Assembly: GCA_030824115.1 (NCBI GenBank)
Contig: JAVBYI010000004.1
Span: forward strand, 62,001 to 126,000
Length of the DNA: 64,000 nt
Origin: Rhodocyclaceae bacterium
GTDB taxonomy: Bacteria; Pseudomonadota; Gammaproteobacteria; Burkholderiales; Rhodocyclaceae
Direction of reading: 5' to 3'
Every line of letters starts with the position of its first letter. Position 1 is the stretch's first letter. Both the position numbers and the translations under genes were made by a program. Shown here one piece after another: positions 53,849 to 64,000 of the stretch. The notes beneath the pieces are model-generated. The model had not been told where the DNA came from. It saw nothing but the letters and a program-made list of their open reading frames with translations, and ran no database searches.

Positions 53849-54082
53849 TCAGCGCTGACCTTCGATTTCCGCCAGACGCTGTTCGAGCGTAGCGAGACGT
53901 TCCTGGGCGCGGGAGAGCAAGGCCTTCTGAATCTCGAAATCGTCGCGTGTGACGAGATCGAGTTTACTGAATTGGGCCGCCAGCACCGCGCGCAGGTTTT
54001 TTTCGAAATCGGCGACCGGGGTGTTGGCCAGCAGGGCGCTGATCTTGGCGCTCAAGTCTTCCAGCAGTTTGGGGTCGAGCAT
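53849..54082 (-). CDS. ubiK: Ubiquinone biosynthesis accessory factor UbiK (BMFP/YqiC family)
   Basis: A 77-residue coiled-coil protein that helps the UbiI-UbiJ ubiquinone hydroxylation complex and trimerises on membranes. MLDPKLLEDLSAKISALLAN opens the family signature. The amphipathic N-terminus is followed by the C-terminal coiled coil ALLSRAQERLATLEQRLAEIE. The frame opens at 54142, but MLDPK... at 54082 is the conserved start. It lies directly upstream of comM on the same strand with ten bases between them, the common betaproteobacterial order, so comM was probably in an operon with it. Confidence 0.9.
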   Translation of the reverse strand: MLDPKLLEDLSAKISALLANTPVADFEKNLRAVLAAQFSKLDLVTRDDFEIQKALLSRAQERLATLEQRLAEIEGQR

Positions 54083-54342
54083 GACAGGGGCTTTCAAAAA
54101 TGGGCGCGTCCAGTCTAGCACCGCCAAAAGTGGGCAGTGCAACGCGGCGGGTGGCGCACAGAGTTGGTGCGTAAAGCCCGCAAGCCTGAATCAAAGCAGT
54201 GCATGAGCTAACGAAGGTATGGTGCCCTGTTTTGGAAAACAATCGCTAATATGTTGAATAGTATGAAATTTCTTATGCTGGCATACTACGTGCAGTAGGT
54301 AATCGCGGAGTTTTTTTGATTGCAACCACTTTGGAGATTCAT
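54083..54342. promoter_or_regulatory. ubiK-porin divergent regulatory region
   Basis: An A/T-rich region between the divergent ubiK and porin genes. It contains the sigma-54 element at 54279-54294 and no gene. Confidence 0.5.
54279..54294 (+). promoter_or_regulatory. Sigma-54 (RpoN) promoter for porin-glnK-amtB
   Basis: TGGCATACTACGTGCA has the invariant GG and GC separated by ten bases and a TGGCA -24 box, 49 bases before the porin start. Nitrogen-limitation control through NtrC is expected for the downstream glnK-amtB. Confidence 0.72.
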
Positions 54343-55167
54343 ATGAACAAAAAACTGATTACCCTGGCTGTGGCTGGTGCGCTGGCTTCCCCGATGTTTG
54401 CCGTGGCGGCGGACGCGCCTGCTTCGCCGCATAGCCTGACAGGTAATGTTGGATTTGTTACTGACTATCTGTACCGTGGCATTTCCCAGACCTCTGGTAA
54501 GCCAGCGTTGCAAGGCGGTTTTGACTATGCTCATTCCAGTGGTCTTTATGCGGGCATTTGGGGGTCTAATGTTAACTGGATTGCTGATGGCAATCCAGGC
54601 CAAAACATAAGCGCAGGCTTGGAGATTGATGTTTATGGCGGATACAAGGGAGCCATCACCGATGATTTCGGGTTTGACGTTGGCCTGCTGACCTATAACT
54701 ACCCTGGCCGTAACAAGACGGCCGGTGGCACCATTCTTAAACAAGACACTCAAGAGGTTTATGGCGCACTGTCTTGGAAGTGGCTGACTCTTAAGTACTC
54801 GCATTCAATTGGTGCTTTGTTTGGCTGGGCAAAGACCGGTACAGCCGCGCCCAATTTGGGCAAGACCAAAGGCAGTGGCTACCTTGAGTTGAATGCCGCC
54901 TACGACTTGGGCGATGGCTGGGGCATTACCGGCCACGTAGGTCATCAAAAGGTCAATGGTCGCACGTCTGCTAGCTATTCCGATTACAAGATTGGCGTGA
55001 CCAAGGACGTTGGTTTCGGTGTGGTTGGTTTGGCTGCTTCTTCGACGAATGCCAAGGACAATTGCGCGGCCGCCCAAGATTACTGTTGGGGCGCAGGTGG
55101 TGCCGGTGCTGTGAATTATTCCGCTGGTAAGAGCACCGCTGTGCTCAGTTTCGCTAAGTCTTTCTAA
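54343..55167 (+). CDS. TIGR02001/TorF-family outer-membrane porin
   Basis: A 274-residue outer-membrane beta-barrel. The signal peptide MNKKLITLAVAGALASPMFAVAA is followed by the family opening SLTGNVGFVTDYLYRGISQT, characteristic of this family. Repeated amphipathic strands continue to the C-terminal aromatic STAVLSFAKSF. The barrel probably admits small nitrogen compounds; the substrate is not established. The gene precedes glnK-amtB by 45 bases and lies behind the sigma-54 promoter, suggesting expression under nitrogen limitation. The ATG at 54343 follows TTGGAGATTCAT; the GTG/ATT alternatives upstream were rejected. Confidence 0.9.
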   Translation: MNKKLITLAVAGALASPMFAVAADAPASPHSLTGNVGFVTDYLYRGISQTSGKPALQGGFDYAHSSGLYAGIWGSNVNWIADGNPGQNISAGLEIDVYGGYKGAITDDFGFDVGLLTYNYPGRNKTAGGTILKQDTQEVYGALSWKWLTLKYSHSIGALFGWAKTGTAAPNLGKTKGSGYLELNAAYDLGDGWGITGHVGHQKVNGRTSASYSDYKIGVTKDVGFGVVGLAASSTNAKDNCAAAQDYCWGAGGAGAVNYSAGKSTAVLSFAKSF

Positions 55168-55551
<384 letters not shown>

Positions 55552-55563
55552 GGAGAAGTGACC

Positions 55564-57042
55564 ATGAAGAAACTGCTCGCAATCGTGCTGACGGCCCTCA
55601 GCCTCGGCATCACGGGTCTGGCGGCGGCGGAAGAAAAGCCTGCCGACGCAACGCCCGCAGCAGCTGTCGCTACTGCGGCGGCGCCTGCTGCAGCCGTGGC
55701 CGCACCGGCCGAAGTTGCGCCTGCTGCTGTTCCCGTTCCCAACAAGGGCGACACAGCGTGGATGATGATCTCGACCGTGCTGGTTATCCTGATGACCATT
55801 CCTGGCTTGGCACTGTTCTACGGTGGCTTGGTGCGCGCCAAGAACATGCTGTCGGTGCTGATGCAGGTGTTCGTCATCTTCTCGCTGATCAGTGTGCTCT
55901 GGGTGGTCTACGGCTATAGCTTGGCTTTCACCGGCGGTTCCCCGTTCATCGGCGGCTTCGACAAGCTGTTCCTGTCCGGCGTGACCGTGGAGTCCCTCGG
56001 TGCGACCTTCAGCAAGGGCGTCTACATTCCCGAGCTGGTGTTCGTTGTCTTCCAGGCCACCTTTGCTGCCATCACCACCGCACTGATCGTCGGCGCCTTC
56101 GCCGAGCGTATCAAGTTCTCTGCCGTGCTGCTGTTCTCGGTGCTCTGGTTCACCTTCTCTTACCTGCCGATGGCACACATGGTCTGGTACTGGGATGGCC
56201 CGGATGCGATTACCGATGCGGCCGCGCTTGAGAAGGTGCTGGCCGGTGCCGGCTTCCTGTGGGCCAAGGGCGCACTCGACTTCGCCGGTGGTACGGTGGT
56301 GCACATCAACGCCGCCATGGCGGGTCTTGTGGGTGCTTACCTGATCGGCAAGCGTGTGGGTTATGGCAAGGAATCGATGACGCCGCACAGCCTGACGATG
56401 ACCATGGTGGGTGCTGCCATGCTGTGGGTGGGCTGGTTCGGCTTCAACGCTGGCTCCAACCTCGAAGCGACGGGTCTGGCTGCCCTGGCGATGGTCAACA
56501 CGCTGGCCGCGACGGCTGCCGCGACGATGTCCTGGATGGTGGCGGAATGGCTGTTCAAGGGCAAGCCCTCGATGCTGGGTGCCGCGTCGGGTGCCGTTGC
56601 GGGTCTCGTCGCGATTACCCCGGCTTGCGGCTTCGTCGGTCCGATGGGCGCGATCATCATCGGCCTGCTGGCGGGTGTGATCTGCCTCTGGGGTGTGAAT
56701 GGCCTGAAGAAGATGCTTGGTGCGGACGATGCGCTCGACGTGTTTGGCGTGCATGGCGTCGGCGGCATCCTTGGCTCCGTGCTGACGGGTGTGTTCGCTT
56801 CCCCGGCCCTCGGCGGTACTGGCGTGTATGACTATGTTGCCAATGCCGTCGGCGAGTACAACATGACCGCGCAAGTGATCAGCCAGCTGTGGGGTGTGGG
56901 TACCGTGATCGTCTGGTCCGGTGTTGTCGCCTTCATCTGCTACAAGATCGTCGATGTGCTGGTGGGTCTGCGTGTGCCGGAAGATGAAGAGCGCGAAGGC
57001 CTCGACATCACCGCCCACGGCGAGTCGGCTTACCACTACTGA
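55564..57042 (+). CDS. amtB: Ammonium transporter AmtB
   Basis: A 492-residue ammonium channel with an N-terminal signal peptide (MKKLLAIVLTALSLGITGLAAA), an Ala/Pro-rich linker (residues 24-55), and eleven membrane segments. The ammonium site and pore histidines lie in VVHINAAMAGLVGAYLIG and FGVHGVGGILGSVLTG. DTAWMMISTVLVILMTIPGLALFYGG is the family's first core helix. AmtB conducts NH4+/NH3 and is gated by GlnK. I used the ATG at 55564 in preference to the GTG at 55558, as GGAGAAGTGACC precedes it. It ends before a strong terminator at 57090-57118, so it is the last gene of the porin-glnK-amtB operon. Confidence 0.96.
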   Translation: MKKLLAIVLTALSLGITGLAAAEEKPADATPAAAVATAAAPAAAVAAPAEVAPAAVPVPNKGDTAWMMISTVLVILMTIPGLALFYGGLVRAKNMLSVLMQVFVIFSLISVLWVVYGYSLAFTGGSPFIGGFDKLFLSGVTVESLGATFSKGVYIPELVFVVFQATFAAITTALIVGAFAERIKFSAVLLFSVLWFTFSYLPMAHMVWYWDGPDAITDAAALEKVLAGAGFLWAKGALDFAGGTVVHINAAMAGLVGAYLIGKRVGYGKESMTPHSLTMTMVGAAMLWVGWFGFNAGSNLEATGLAALAMVNTLAATAAATMSWMVAEWLFKGKPSMLGAASGAVAGLVAITPACGFVGPMGAIIIGLLAGVICLWGVNGLKKMLGADDALDVFGVHGVGGILGSVLTGVFASPALGGTGVYDYVANAVGEYNMTAQVISQLWGVGTVIVWSGVVAFICYKIVDVLVGLRVPEDEEREGLDITAHGESAYHY

Positions 57043-57089
57043 TCTGGATGTAGTACCTCTTTACCCTCCCTCCGCTCTCAAAGTGGATT

Positions 57090-57118
57090 CGGGCACCGGC
57101 AACGGTGCCCGTTTTTTT
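57090..57118 (+). terminator. Rho-independent terminator after amtB
   Basis: CGGGCACCG and CGGTGCCCG pair around a GCAA loop, followed by seven T residues. A classic terminator. Confidence 0.92.
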
Positions 57119-57143
57119 GGCGGCCACCATTTAAAATTCGTAC

Positions 57144-58412
57144 ATGACCTTCGATATAGCTTCTTCCCCCGATTTTCCTGCGGTGCTCGGTTTGATCGAG
57201 CGTGATGCTGCCGGACGTGCCAGTGCCCAATTGGGCGAATACCGGCTCAGCAGTCATTTCCAGCCGATCGTCAGCTTGTCGCACCAGCGGGTGATTGGCC
57301 ATGAAGGGCTGATGCGGGCCAGCAGGGCGGATGGCCAGGCAGTTTCCCCCGTCGATGTGCTGGTGGCTGCCCAGCGCAAGGGGGAACTGGTTGCCGTCGA
57401 TCGGGTTGCGCGCGCCCTGCACGTCCTGAATCGTCCGGCCAGTGATGCGCAGTGGCTGTTCCTCAACGTTCATCCGGAAGTGTTTGTCGAACCCCTGACG
57501 TCGAGCAGCTTTACTGCCGACCTGTTGGCGCACCAGCAGATGACCAATGTCGATGTGGTCATTGAAGTGCTCGAAGATGCGATCCGCGATGAAGCCCTGT
57601 TTGCCGAACGGGTCGGTCGCTTGCATGAGGCCGGTTTCCTGATTGCACTCGACGACTTCGGTGCCGGCCATTCGAATTTCGACCGCGTCTGGACCGTCAA
57701 GCCGGATATCGTCAAGCTGGATCGATCCTTTGCCCTGCGCAGTGAACAGGATGCGGGCGCACGCCGCCTGATGCCGCGTATCGTCAATCTGTTGCACGAA
57801 GCCGGCTCGCTGGTTTTGCTGGAAGGTATCGAAACGGCAGTACAGGCGCAGATCGCGCTTGATTCAGATATTGACTTTGTGCAGGGCTATTACTTTGCCC
57901 GTCCATCGGCCGTGCCGGAAGTCGGTGAGGCGCTGGCGGCCAATATCCGCTCGTTGTGGCATGACTTCAGTGCCCGCGAGGCGTCGGCGGGTACAGCACA
58001 GCGGGAACTGATTGCGCCTTACCAGAATGCCCTCGGCTACGCCTCAGTGCTGATTGTCGGTGGGCATGCGTTTCCGGAAGCCTGCAAGGGATTTCTTGAA
58101 CTGCCGCTGGCCAACTTCTGTTATCTACTCGACCGCGACGGGCGCCAGATCGGCCAGAACGTCTGGAATACCCGCGTTGCACCGAGTGCGGCACAACCCA
58201 GCCAGCGCTACCGGCCCTTAGCAAATGCCAGCGAAGCGCGCTGGTCGCGCCGTCCTTATTTCCGGCGGGCTATCCGCCAGTTGGACCGTGTGCAGGTGAC
58301 GCGGCCTTATCTGTCGGCCTCGACGGCCGAGTTGTGCGTCACGTTATCGGTGGGATTCCTGCACGAGGGTGAGCCCTACGTGCTGTGCGGTGATATTGCC
58401 TGGCCGGGCTAA
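57144..58412 (+). CDS. EAL-domain protein with degenerate motif
   Basis: A 422-residue protein with an EAL domain in residues 30-265. The signature is RVIGHEGLMR (EGL in place of EAL). The metal loop FLNVHPEVF near residue 110, the DDFGAGHSNF motif near residue 172 and LLEGIETAVQAQ near residue 235 are present, so it may hydrolyse or just bind cyclic di-GMP. The C-terminal 150 residues (ASVLIVGGHAF...) form a small sensory-like domain of unknown ligand. No membrane segment was seen. It is preceded by a terminator and stands as a single transcription unit, convergent with the membrane-protein gene at 58429. Confidence 0.85.
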   Translation: MTFDIASSPDFPAVLGLIERDAAGRASAQLGEYRLSSHFQPIVSLSHQRVIGHEGLMRASRADGQAVSPVDVLVAAQRKGELVAVDRVARALHVLNRPASDAQWLFLNVHPEVFVEPLTSSSFTADLLAHQQMTNVDVVIEVLEDAIRDEALFAERVGRLHEAGFLIALDDFGAGHSNFDRVWTVKPDIVKLDRSFALRSEQDAGARRLMPRIVNLLHEAGSLVLLEGIETAVQAQIALDSDIDFVQGYYFARPSAVPEVGEALAANIRSLWHDFSAREASAGTAQRELIAPYQNALGYASVLIVGGHAFPEACKGFLELPLANFCYLLDRDGRQIGQNVWNTRVAPSAAQPSQRYRPLANASEARWSRRPYFRRAIRQLDRVQVTRPYLSASTAELCVTLSVGFLHEGEPYVLCGDIAWPG

Positions 58413-58428
58413 GTGGCGTTTAGCGTTA

Positions 58429-58866
58429 TCAGCAGGCCCACAGCATGAAGACGATGCCGCCAACCCCGGTGAGGATCATCAGGGAGATCGAGATGATCAG
58501 GTCACGCGGCTCACGCGGCTGTCCCTCGCGTACACGCCGCACCATGTTGAACATGTTGCCAAGCGAAATGACCGTGAGGAATAGCAGCATGAACAGATCA
58601 ACGAAGATCACCACGCCACTGAAATTGTCGATTGGCTTGCAGGTGCGTAGCCCAAATTTGTAGAGGAACGACAGGATGTGGTCGTTGGGGGGGCTGTAGC
58701 CTAGGCTGACAATGGCCCAGGCAGCCATGATGAGGATGGCCAGGACGATCAGGCCGAGGACAAACCAGCCTTCGGCGCTTTTGAGTTCGTCGCGTATCGA
58801 GCGGAAGTCGGCAAGGTAACCGTCTGCTTCCTCGGCCAGTTGGCGGCGGAGCTTTTCCCAATTCAT
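58429..58866 (-). CDS. Hypothetical membrane protein downstream of purU
   Basis: A 145-residue inner-membrane protein. The N-terminal cytoplasmic helix MNWEKLRRQLAEEADGYLADF is followed by three hydrophobic segments (WFVLGLIVLAILIMAAWAIV, VVIFVDLFMLLFLTVISLG, ISLMILTGVGGIVFML). It has no catalytic motif. Its start codon overlaps the stop of purU in TAATG, so it is translated from the same message. The family is not recognised; association with purU is positional only. Confidence 0.7.
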   Translation of the reverse strand: MNWEKLRRQLAEEADGYLADFRSIRDELKSAEGWFVLGLIVLAILIMAAWAIVSLGYSPPNDHILSFLYKFGLRTCKPIDNFSGVVIFVDLFMLLFLTVISLGNMFNMVRRVREGQPREPRDLIISISLMILTGVGGIVFMLWAC

Positions 58867-59738
58867 TAGCGGAACACCACGGTTTTGTTGCCATGTACGA
58901 GGACACGATCCTCAAGGTGGTAGCGCAGGCCCCGTGCCAGCACCGTCTTCTCGATGTCCTTGCCGTAACGCACCATGTCGTCGGGCGAATCGGAATGGTC
59001 GATGCGGATCACATCCTGCTCGATGATCGGGCCTTGATCGAGTTCACTGGTCACGTAATGGCAGGTGGCGCCGATCAGTTTGACGCCGCGCTGGTAGGCC
59101 TGATGATAGGGCTTGGCGCCAACGAAGCTGGGCAGGAAGGAGTGGTGAATATTGAGAATCTTGCCCGGATGCGCGGCGCAAAGATCGGGCGAGAGAATCT
59201 GCATGTAGCGCGCCAGTACCATCGTGTCGCCGTGTGACTCCTCGAACAGGCGTTGCACCTCGGCATAGGCTTGCGGCTTGTTGTCAGGCGTGACCGAGAC
59301 ATGGTGGAAGGGAATGCCGTGCCACTCGACGAAACCTTTGAAGGTGTCGTGATTCGAGATGATGCAGGGAATTTCGATATCGAGTTCCTTCGACTGCCAG
59401 CGGGCGAGCAGATCGTAGAGGCAATGCTCCTGCCTGGAGACCATGATCACCACGCGCTTCTTCACTGCGCTGTCGGTGATCTTCCAGTCCATGGCCAGCT
59501 CGGTGGCGATCGGCGTGAAGCGGTTGCGGAATTCGGTGAGCATGAAGGGCAGTGAATCGGCCTTGATCTCGATGCGCATGAAATAGCGTGCCGGCGTTTC
59601 ACCGCTACCCTCGTCGGAATGGAAACTTGACTCGAGAATCCAGCCTTTGTGTTCGGCGATGAAACCGGTCACGCACGCAATGATGCCCGAGCGGTCTGGG
59701 CAGGAGGCGGAGAGGGTGAAGAACCGGTCTCTATGCAT
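58866..59738 (-). CDS. purU: Formyltetrahydrofolate deformylase
   Basis: PurU hydrolyses 10-formyltetrahydrofolate to tetrahydrofolate and formate, balancing one-carbon pools and feeding PurT. The 290-residue protein has an N-terminal ACT domain (residues 5-85, FFTLSASCPDRSGIIACVTG), the regulatory module. The formyltransferase catalytic domain follows, with HHSFLPSFVGAKPYHQAY near residue 208 and GATCHYVTSELDQGPIIEQD near residue 238. The catalytic asparagine, histidine and aspartate of this fold are all visible (NIHHSFLP and the D of LDQGP). It lies one base downstream of thrH and is coupled to the membrane-protein gene. Confidence 0.95.
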   Translation of the reverse strand: MHRDRFFTLSASCPDRSGIIACVTGFIAEHKGWILESSFHSDEGSGETPARYFMRIEIKADSLPFMLTEFRNRFTPIATELAMDWKITDSAVKKRVVIMVSRQEHCLYDLLARWQSKELDIEIPCIISNHDTFKGFVEWHGIPFHHVSVTPDNKPQAYAEVQRLFEESHGDTMVLARYMQILSPDLCAAHPGKILNIHHSFLPSFVGAKPYHQAYQRGVKLIGATCHYVTSELDQGPIIEQDVIRIDHSDSPDDMVRYGKDIEKTVLARGLRYHLEDRVLVHGNKTVVFR

Positions 59739-59739
59739 G

Positions 59740-60348
59740 TCAGATGCGCTTGGAAGCCTTGTCGATCTCAGTGCGCAGCTCGCTGTAGTTCATCGTGACC
59801 GGGAACTGCGGAAACTCGTCGATGACATTCTGCGGCGGGTGGAACAGGATGCCGGCATGGGCTTCGCCGAGCATCGCGGTGTCGTTGTAGGAATCGCCGG
59901 CGGCGATCACCTTGAAGTTGATTTCCTTGAAGCGTTTCACCGCTTCCATCTTCTGGTTCGGCATGCGCAGATGGTAATTGACGAGGAAGCCCGCACTGTC
60001 TGCTTCCAGCTTGTGACAGAACAGGGTCGGCATGTTCAGTTGTACCATCAGCGGCATGGCGAATTCGTAGAAGGTGTCGGAGAGGATGATCACCTGATAA
60101 TCGCGGCGCAGCGCATCGAGAAAGTCCTTCGCGCCGGCCATTGGCCCCATGGCGGAAATGACCTTCTGGATGTCGGGCAGGCCGAGCTTGTGCTGCTTGA
60201 GCAGGTCAAGCCGGTACTTCATCAGGGTGTCGTAGTTGGGCTCGTCGCGCGTGGTGCGACGCAGCTCGGGAATGCCGGTGCGTTCGGCGAATTCGATCCA
60301 GATTTCGGGAACGAGGACCCCTTCGAGGTCGAGACAAACCAGCTGCAC
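59740..60348 (-). CDS. thrH: ThrH-type bifunctional phosphoserine phosphatase/homoserine phosphotransferase
   Basis: A 202-residue HAD-superfamily protein. The nucleophile motif CLDLEGVLVPEIW carries the catalytic aspartates near residue 7. SDTFYEF near residue 103 is the second motif, and AGDSYNDTAMLG near residue 150 is the metal site. ThrH in Pseudomonas moves phosphate from phosphoserine to homoserine and can dephosphorylate phosphoserine. The frame opens upstream to 60459, but a GTG at 60348 with AGGGAG five bases before it gives the family's normal 203-205 residues and its conserved N-terminus. It begins an operon with purU. Confidence 0.9.
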   Translation of the reverse strand: MQLVCLDLEGVLVPEIWIEFAERTGIPELRRTTRDEPNYDTLMKYRLDLLKQHKLGLPDIQKVISAMGPMAGAKDFLDALRRDYQVIILSDTFYEFAMPLMVQLNMPTLFCHKLEADSAGFLVNYHLRMPNQKMEAVKRFKEINFKVIAAGDSYNDTAMLGEAHAGILFHPPQNVIDEFPQFPVTMNYSELRTEIDKASKRI

Positions 60349-60388
60349 GGGAACTCCCTGAAAGTAAAGGTGAAATGAGGCCCGAATT

Positions 60389-62284
<1,896 letters not shown>

Positions 62285-62326
62285 TAGAATGGACAGATTG
62301 TATTTGTGCGCATTCTAGGGGCTGTG

Positions 62327-62782
62327 ATGAAACGCTTGCTGTGGGTGGTGTGCTGGTGTTGGGCTGGACTTGTCTGGGCGGCTGAATCTGTCGAGGCAGA
62401 CAAGGCAGATGACTGGGACGTGTTGCGTACGCAGGCCAAGGAATTGCGTACGCAGGCCAAGGAAATGAAGGCCAAGGCGCAACGCGAGTTCGAGGTGAGC
62501 CACAAGGCGTGCTGGGAAAAGTTTCTTGTCTCGAGTTGCCAGGATGACGCGAGGCAGGTGCAGCGCGAGGCGAACAAGGAGGCGAATCGTACCGATATGG
62601 AAGCGTTGGCCATTGAGCGCCGTATCGCCGCGCATGACCGCGAAGTCAAATTGATGAAAAAGGCTCAACGCTTGCAGGAACGCGATCTGAAGGCGGCCGA
62701 ACGTGCGGAGCAGATTCGCATCGAGGATGAAGCCAATCGCCTGCGGCTGGAGCAGAAGCAGAAGAAATTCGACGGTAGTTGA
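62327..62782 (+). CDS. Exported coiled-coil protein
   Basis: A 151-residue exported protein. The signal peptide MKRLLWVVCWCWAGLVWA is followed by a charged, lysine- and glutamate-rich helical domain. LRTQAKELRTQAKEMKAKAQ (residues 34-53) contains a tandem heptad-like duplication. CWEKFLVSSCQDDARQVQRE gives a Cys-pair, and the coiled coil continues to the end. Similar small periplasmic 'coiled-coil' proteins are common in betaproteobacteria with unknown function. I chose the ATG at 62327, leaving the divergent start-to-start gap to the ABC-F gene at 42 bases; the ATT-like start at 62306 was rejected. Confidence 0.7.
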   Translation: MKRLLWVVCWCWAGLVWAAESVEADKADDWDVLRTQAKELRTQAKEMKAKAQREFEVSHKACWEKFLVSSCQDDARQVQREANKEANRTDMEALAIERRIAAHDREVKLMKKAQRLQERDLKAAERAEQIRIEDEANRLRLEQKQKKFDGS

Positions 62783-62787
62783 TTTGA

Positions 62788-64000
62788 TTACGCGCTGGCG
62801 GTGAGGAAACCCTGCCAGTGCTGCCATTCCTCGCGACAGGCTTCCGGCACCGGGATAGTGGTCGGGACCGCGAGACAGTTGAAGGGCTGCATACCCTGCG
62901 CGACACGCACGGCACGGGCCAGCACGTCGTACCACTGGCGGTCGACATCGGTGCGTCCGGCGACGGCGGCATGCACGACTTCCGGGAATTCGAAGCGCTG
63001 CAGATAGCGCTCTGAAACCTTGCAGATTTCGCAGGGGAAAATTTCGCGCTGGGCGCGCGCCTTGGTGATCGGGTCGGCATCCTGGCAGCGCTCAAGATAT
63101 CTTTCCATCAGCGCCGGAAAGGTTTCCGCCACGGCCAGCCAGCCGATGCCGGCCACCAGACCGGTGGTGAAGGCTTCATCGGCACGCCATTCGGGCAGGT
63201 CGTATTCGGATAGCAAAGCACGCATCGCGGCGCCGGTCGCTAGTGCATTGAGCCAGAAGCCGCGATAGTCGAAGGTTTTGCAATGGCCTTTTTGATAACG
63301 CGCCATCATCTCGGCAACGAACACCACGCGTTTGACGAACTGGGTGCCAAGACGATTGACCGCCTGCGGCACCGAGGCCGTCTTGCCACCGCCGACAAAG
63401 CGCGCCGCATTGGCGTAGTTGATCATCGAGGCCGAGATGACCGGATCGGGCTGGATGGCTTCTGCTACATGGCGTGCATCGCCGTCTTCGGCCGCAACGG
63501 AAACCTTCTGATAGATCACGCCCGGGGCGGGCAAGCTGCCGTGGGCTTCGACGGCATCGAGAAACTCGGCCATCGTCGGCGTGGTGGCATCGCGGCTCGG
63601 CCCGTCGATGATGGCGGAGAGCAGTTCGATCGCGGCTTCGGCGGGAGCGCCCTGATCCTGGTAAAAGTCATCAATGCTGACCCCGCCGCTGAAACGCTCG
63701 AATTCCACTGCCGTCCCGCCAGTCCCGGAAAGGGGATTTCCTTCGGTCACGCCGACTTTTGTCGGAGTCGCCTCGTTGAAGCGGCCATAGTTGTCGATGA
63801 CCACCCAAATCGCGGCATCAACCGCTTCACCCAGTTCAACCGACAAATAGTCTATGACAGCGGCAGCCAGTGCCTGAATGGTACGTCCCGGATCATGGCG
63901 CGGGTCGCAGCCCATGACGACGAGCGCAGCATGTCCCTCGGTCGCCGGCACAAAGGCGGCCAGTACGCCAAAACCGGCGGTGGCGGTACCGTCAGCGCTG
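62788..64000 (-). CDS. HDOD-domain protein, truncated at the window edge
   Basis: The frame is open through 64000, so the start lies beyond the window. The C-terminal two thirds (from about VYQKVSVAAEDGDARHVAEAI) is an HDOD domain. PDPVISASMINYANAARF, ASVPQAVNRLGTQFVKRVV and FWLNALATGAAMRALL are recognisable family helices. HDOD proteins are non-enzymatic relatives of HD phosphohydrolases, often involved in signalling. The N-terminal part (residues visible as SADGTATAGFGVLAAFVPATEG onward) looks like a FIST or unknown sensory domain; I do not assign it. A GTG at 63951 could serve as a start but the conserved frame continues upstream. Confidence 0.75.
   Translation of the reverse strand, partial: SADGTATAGFGVLAAFVPATEGHAALVVMGCDPRHDPGRTIQALAAAVIDYLSVELGEAVDAAIWVVIDNYGRFNEATPTKVGVTEGNPLSGTGGTAVEFERFSGGVSIDDFYQDQGAPAEAAIELLSAIIDGPSRDATTPTMAEFLDAVEAHGSLPAPGVIYQKVSVAAEDGDARHVAEAIQPDPVISASMINYANAARFVGGGKTASVPQAVNRLGTQFVKRVVFVAEMMARYQKGHCKTFDYRGFWLNALATGAAMRALLSEYDLPEWRADEAFTTGLVAGIGWLAVAETFPALMERYLERCQDADPITKARAQREIFPCEICKVSERYLQRFEFPEVVHAAVAGRTDVDRQWYDVLARAVRVAQGMQPFNCLAVPTTIPVPEACREEWQHWQGFLTASA

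Overview
The window looks like a chromosomal segment of a GC-rich betaproteobacterium, most likely in or near the Rhodocyclales. This rests on gene content and gene order (metH, fbp, ubiK, a TIGR02001/TorF-like porin followed by glnK and amtB, purU, thrH), not on a database search. Housekeeping genes occupy about 1-12.8 kb and 53.8-64 kb. The 39 kb between them is accessory DNA lodged inside one broken gene, comM (yifB), whose three pieces lie at 52997-53838 (N-terminal half), 26629-26700 (24-codon middle piece) and 12819-13394 (C-terminal half). Joining the pieces in order, and counting the 5-bp duplication once, gives a continuous 494-residue ComM.

Two different mobile elements split comM. 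Element A (26701-52996, 26.3 kb) is a Tn7-like transposon. It has 5-bp CCTCC duplications on both sides, TGA/TGT ends, and TGCGAATA-type repeats at the same 19-bp distance inside each end. A tnsA-tnsB-tnsC-tniQ operon lies at the left end and a TnsE-like gene at the extreme right. Its cargo is a complete Wadjet (JetABCD) anti-plasmid system with a WYL regulator, a helicase or restriction-enzyme fragment, a heavy-metal export block (CDF transporter, small periplasmic and lipoproteins, a CusA/CzcA-type RND tripartite pump, a CzcI-like protein), a carboxylesterase and a secreted nuclease.

Element B (about 13395-26628, 13.2 kb) interrupts the ComM Walker B region, 64 bp from the Tn7-like insertion. 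Its right end carries a translationally coupled operon: tyrosine recombinase, small HTH protein, 603-residue protein with six zinc ribbons and a recombinase-like C-terminus, and GIY-YIG nuclease. In layout and sizes this recalls Tn554 TnpA/TnpC/TnpB. The middle of the element is an integron-type cassette array with attC sites but no visible integron integrase (about 16.1-21.0 kb). It includes a nucleotidyltransferase plus DUF262 pair that may be a defence or toxin module. Also present are a HipA-like kinase with a DUF3037-like partner, an XRE regulator, an IS66 remnant and three envelope-protein genes.

The left flank carries methionine synthase, a rhodanese, a pirin/flavodoxin pair, an EamA transporter, a two-receiver response regulator, a LysR regulator divergent from a DODA-type dioxygenase, small metal- and redox-related proteins, and fructose-1,6-bisphosphatase. 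The right flank carries ubiK, a nitrogen-regulated porin-glnK-amtB operon behind a sigma-54-type promoter, an EAL-domain protein, a thrH-purU-membrane protein operon, an ABC-F ATPase and an HDOD protein cut by the window edge. No rRNA, tRNA or CRISPR array was seen.
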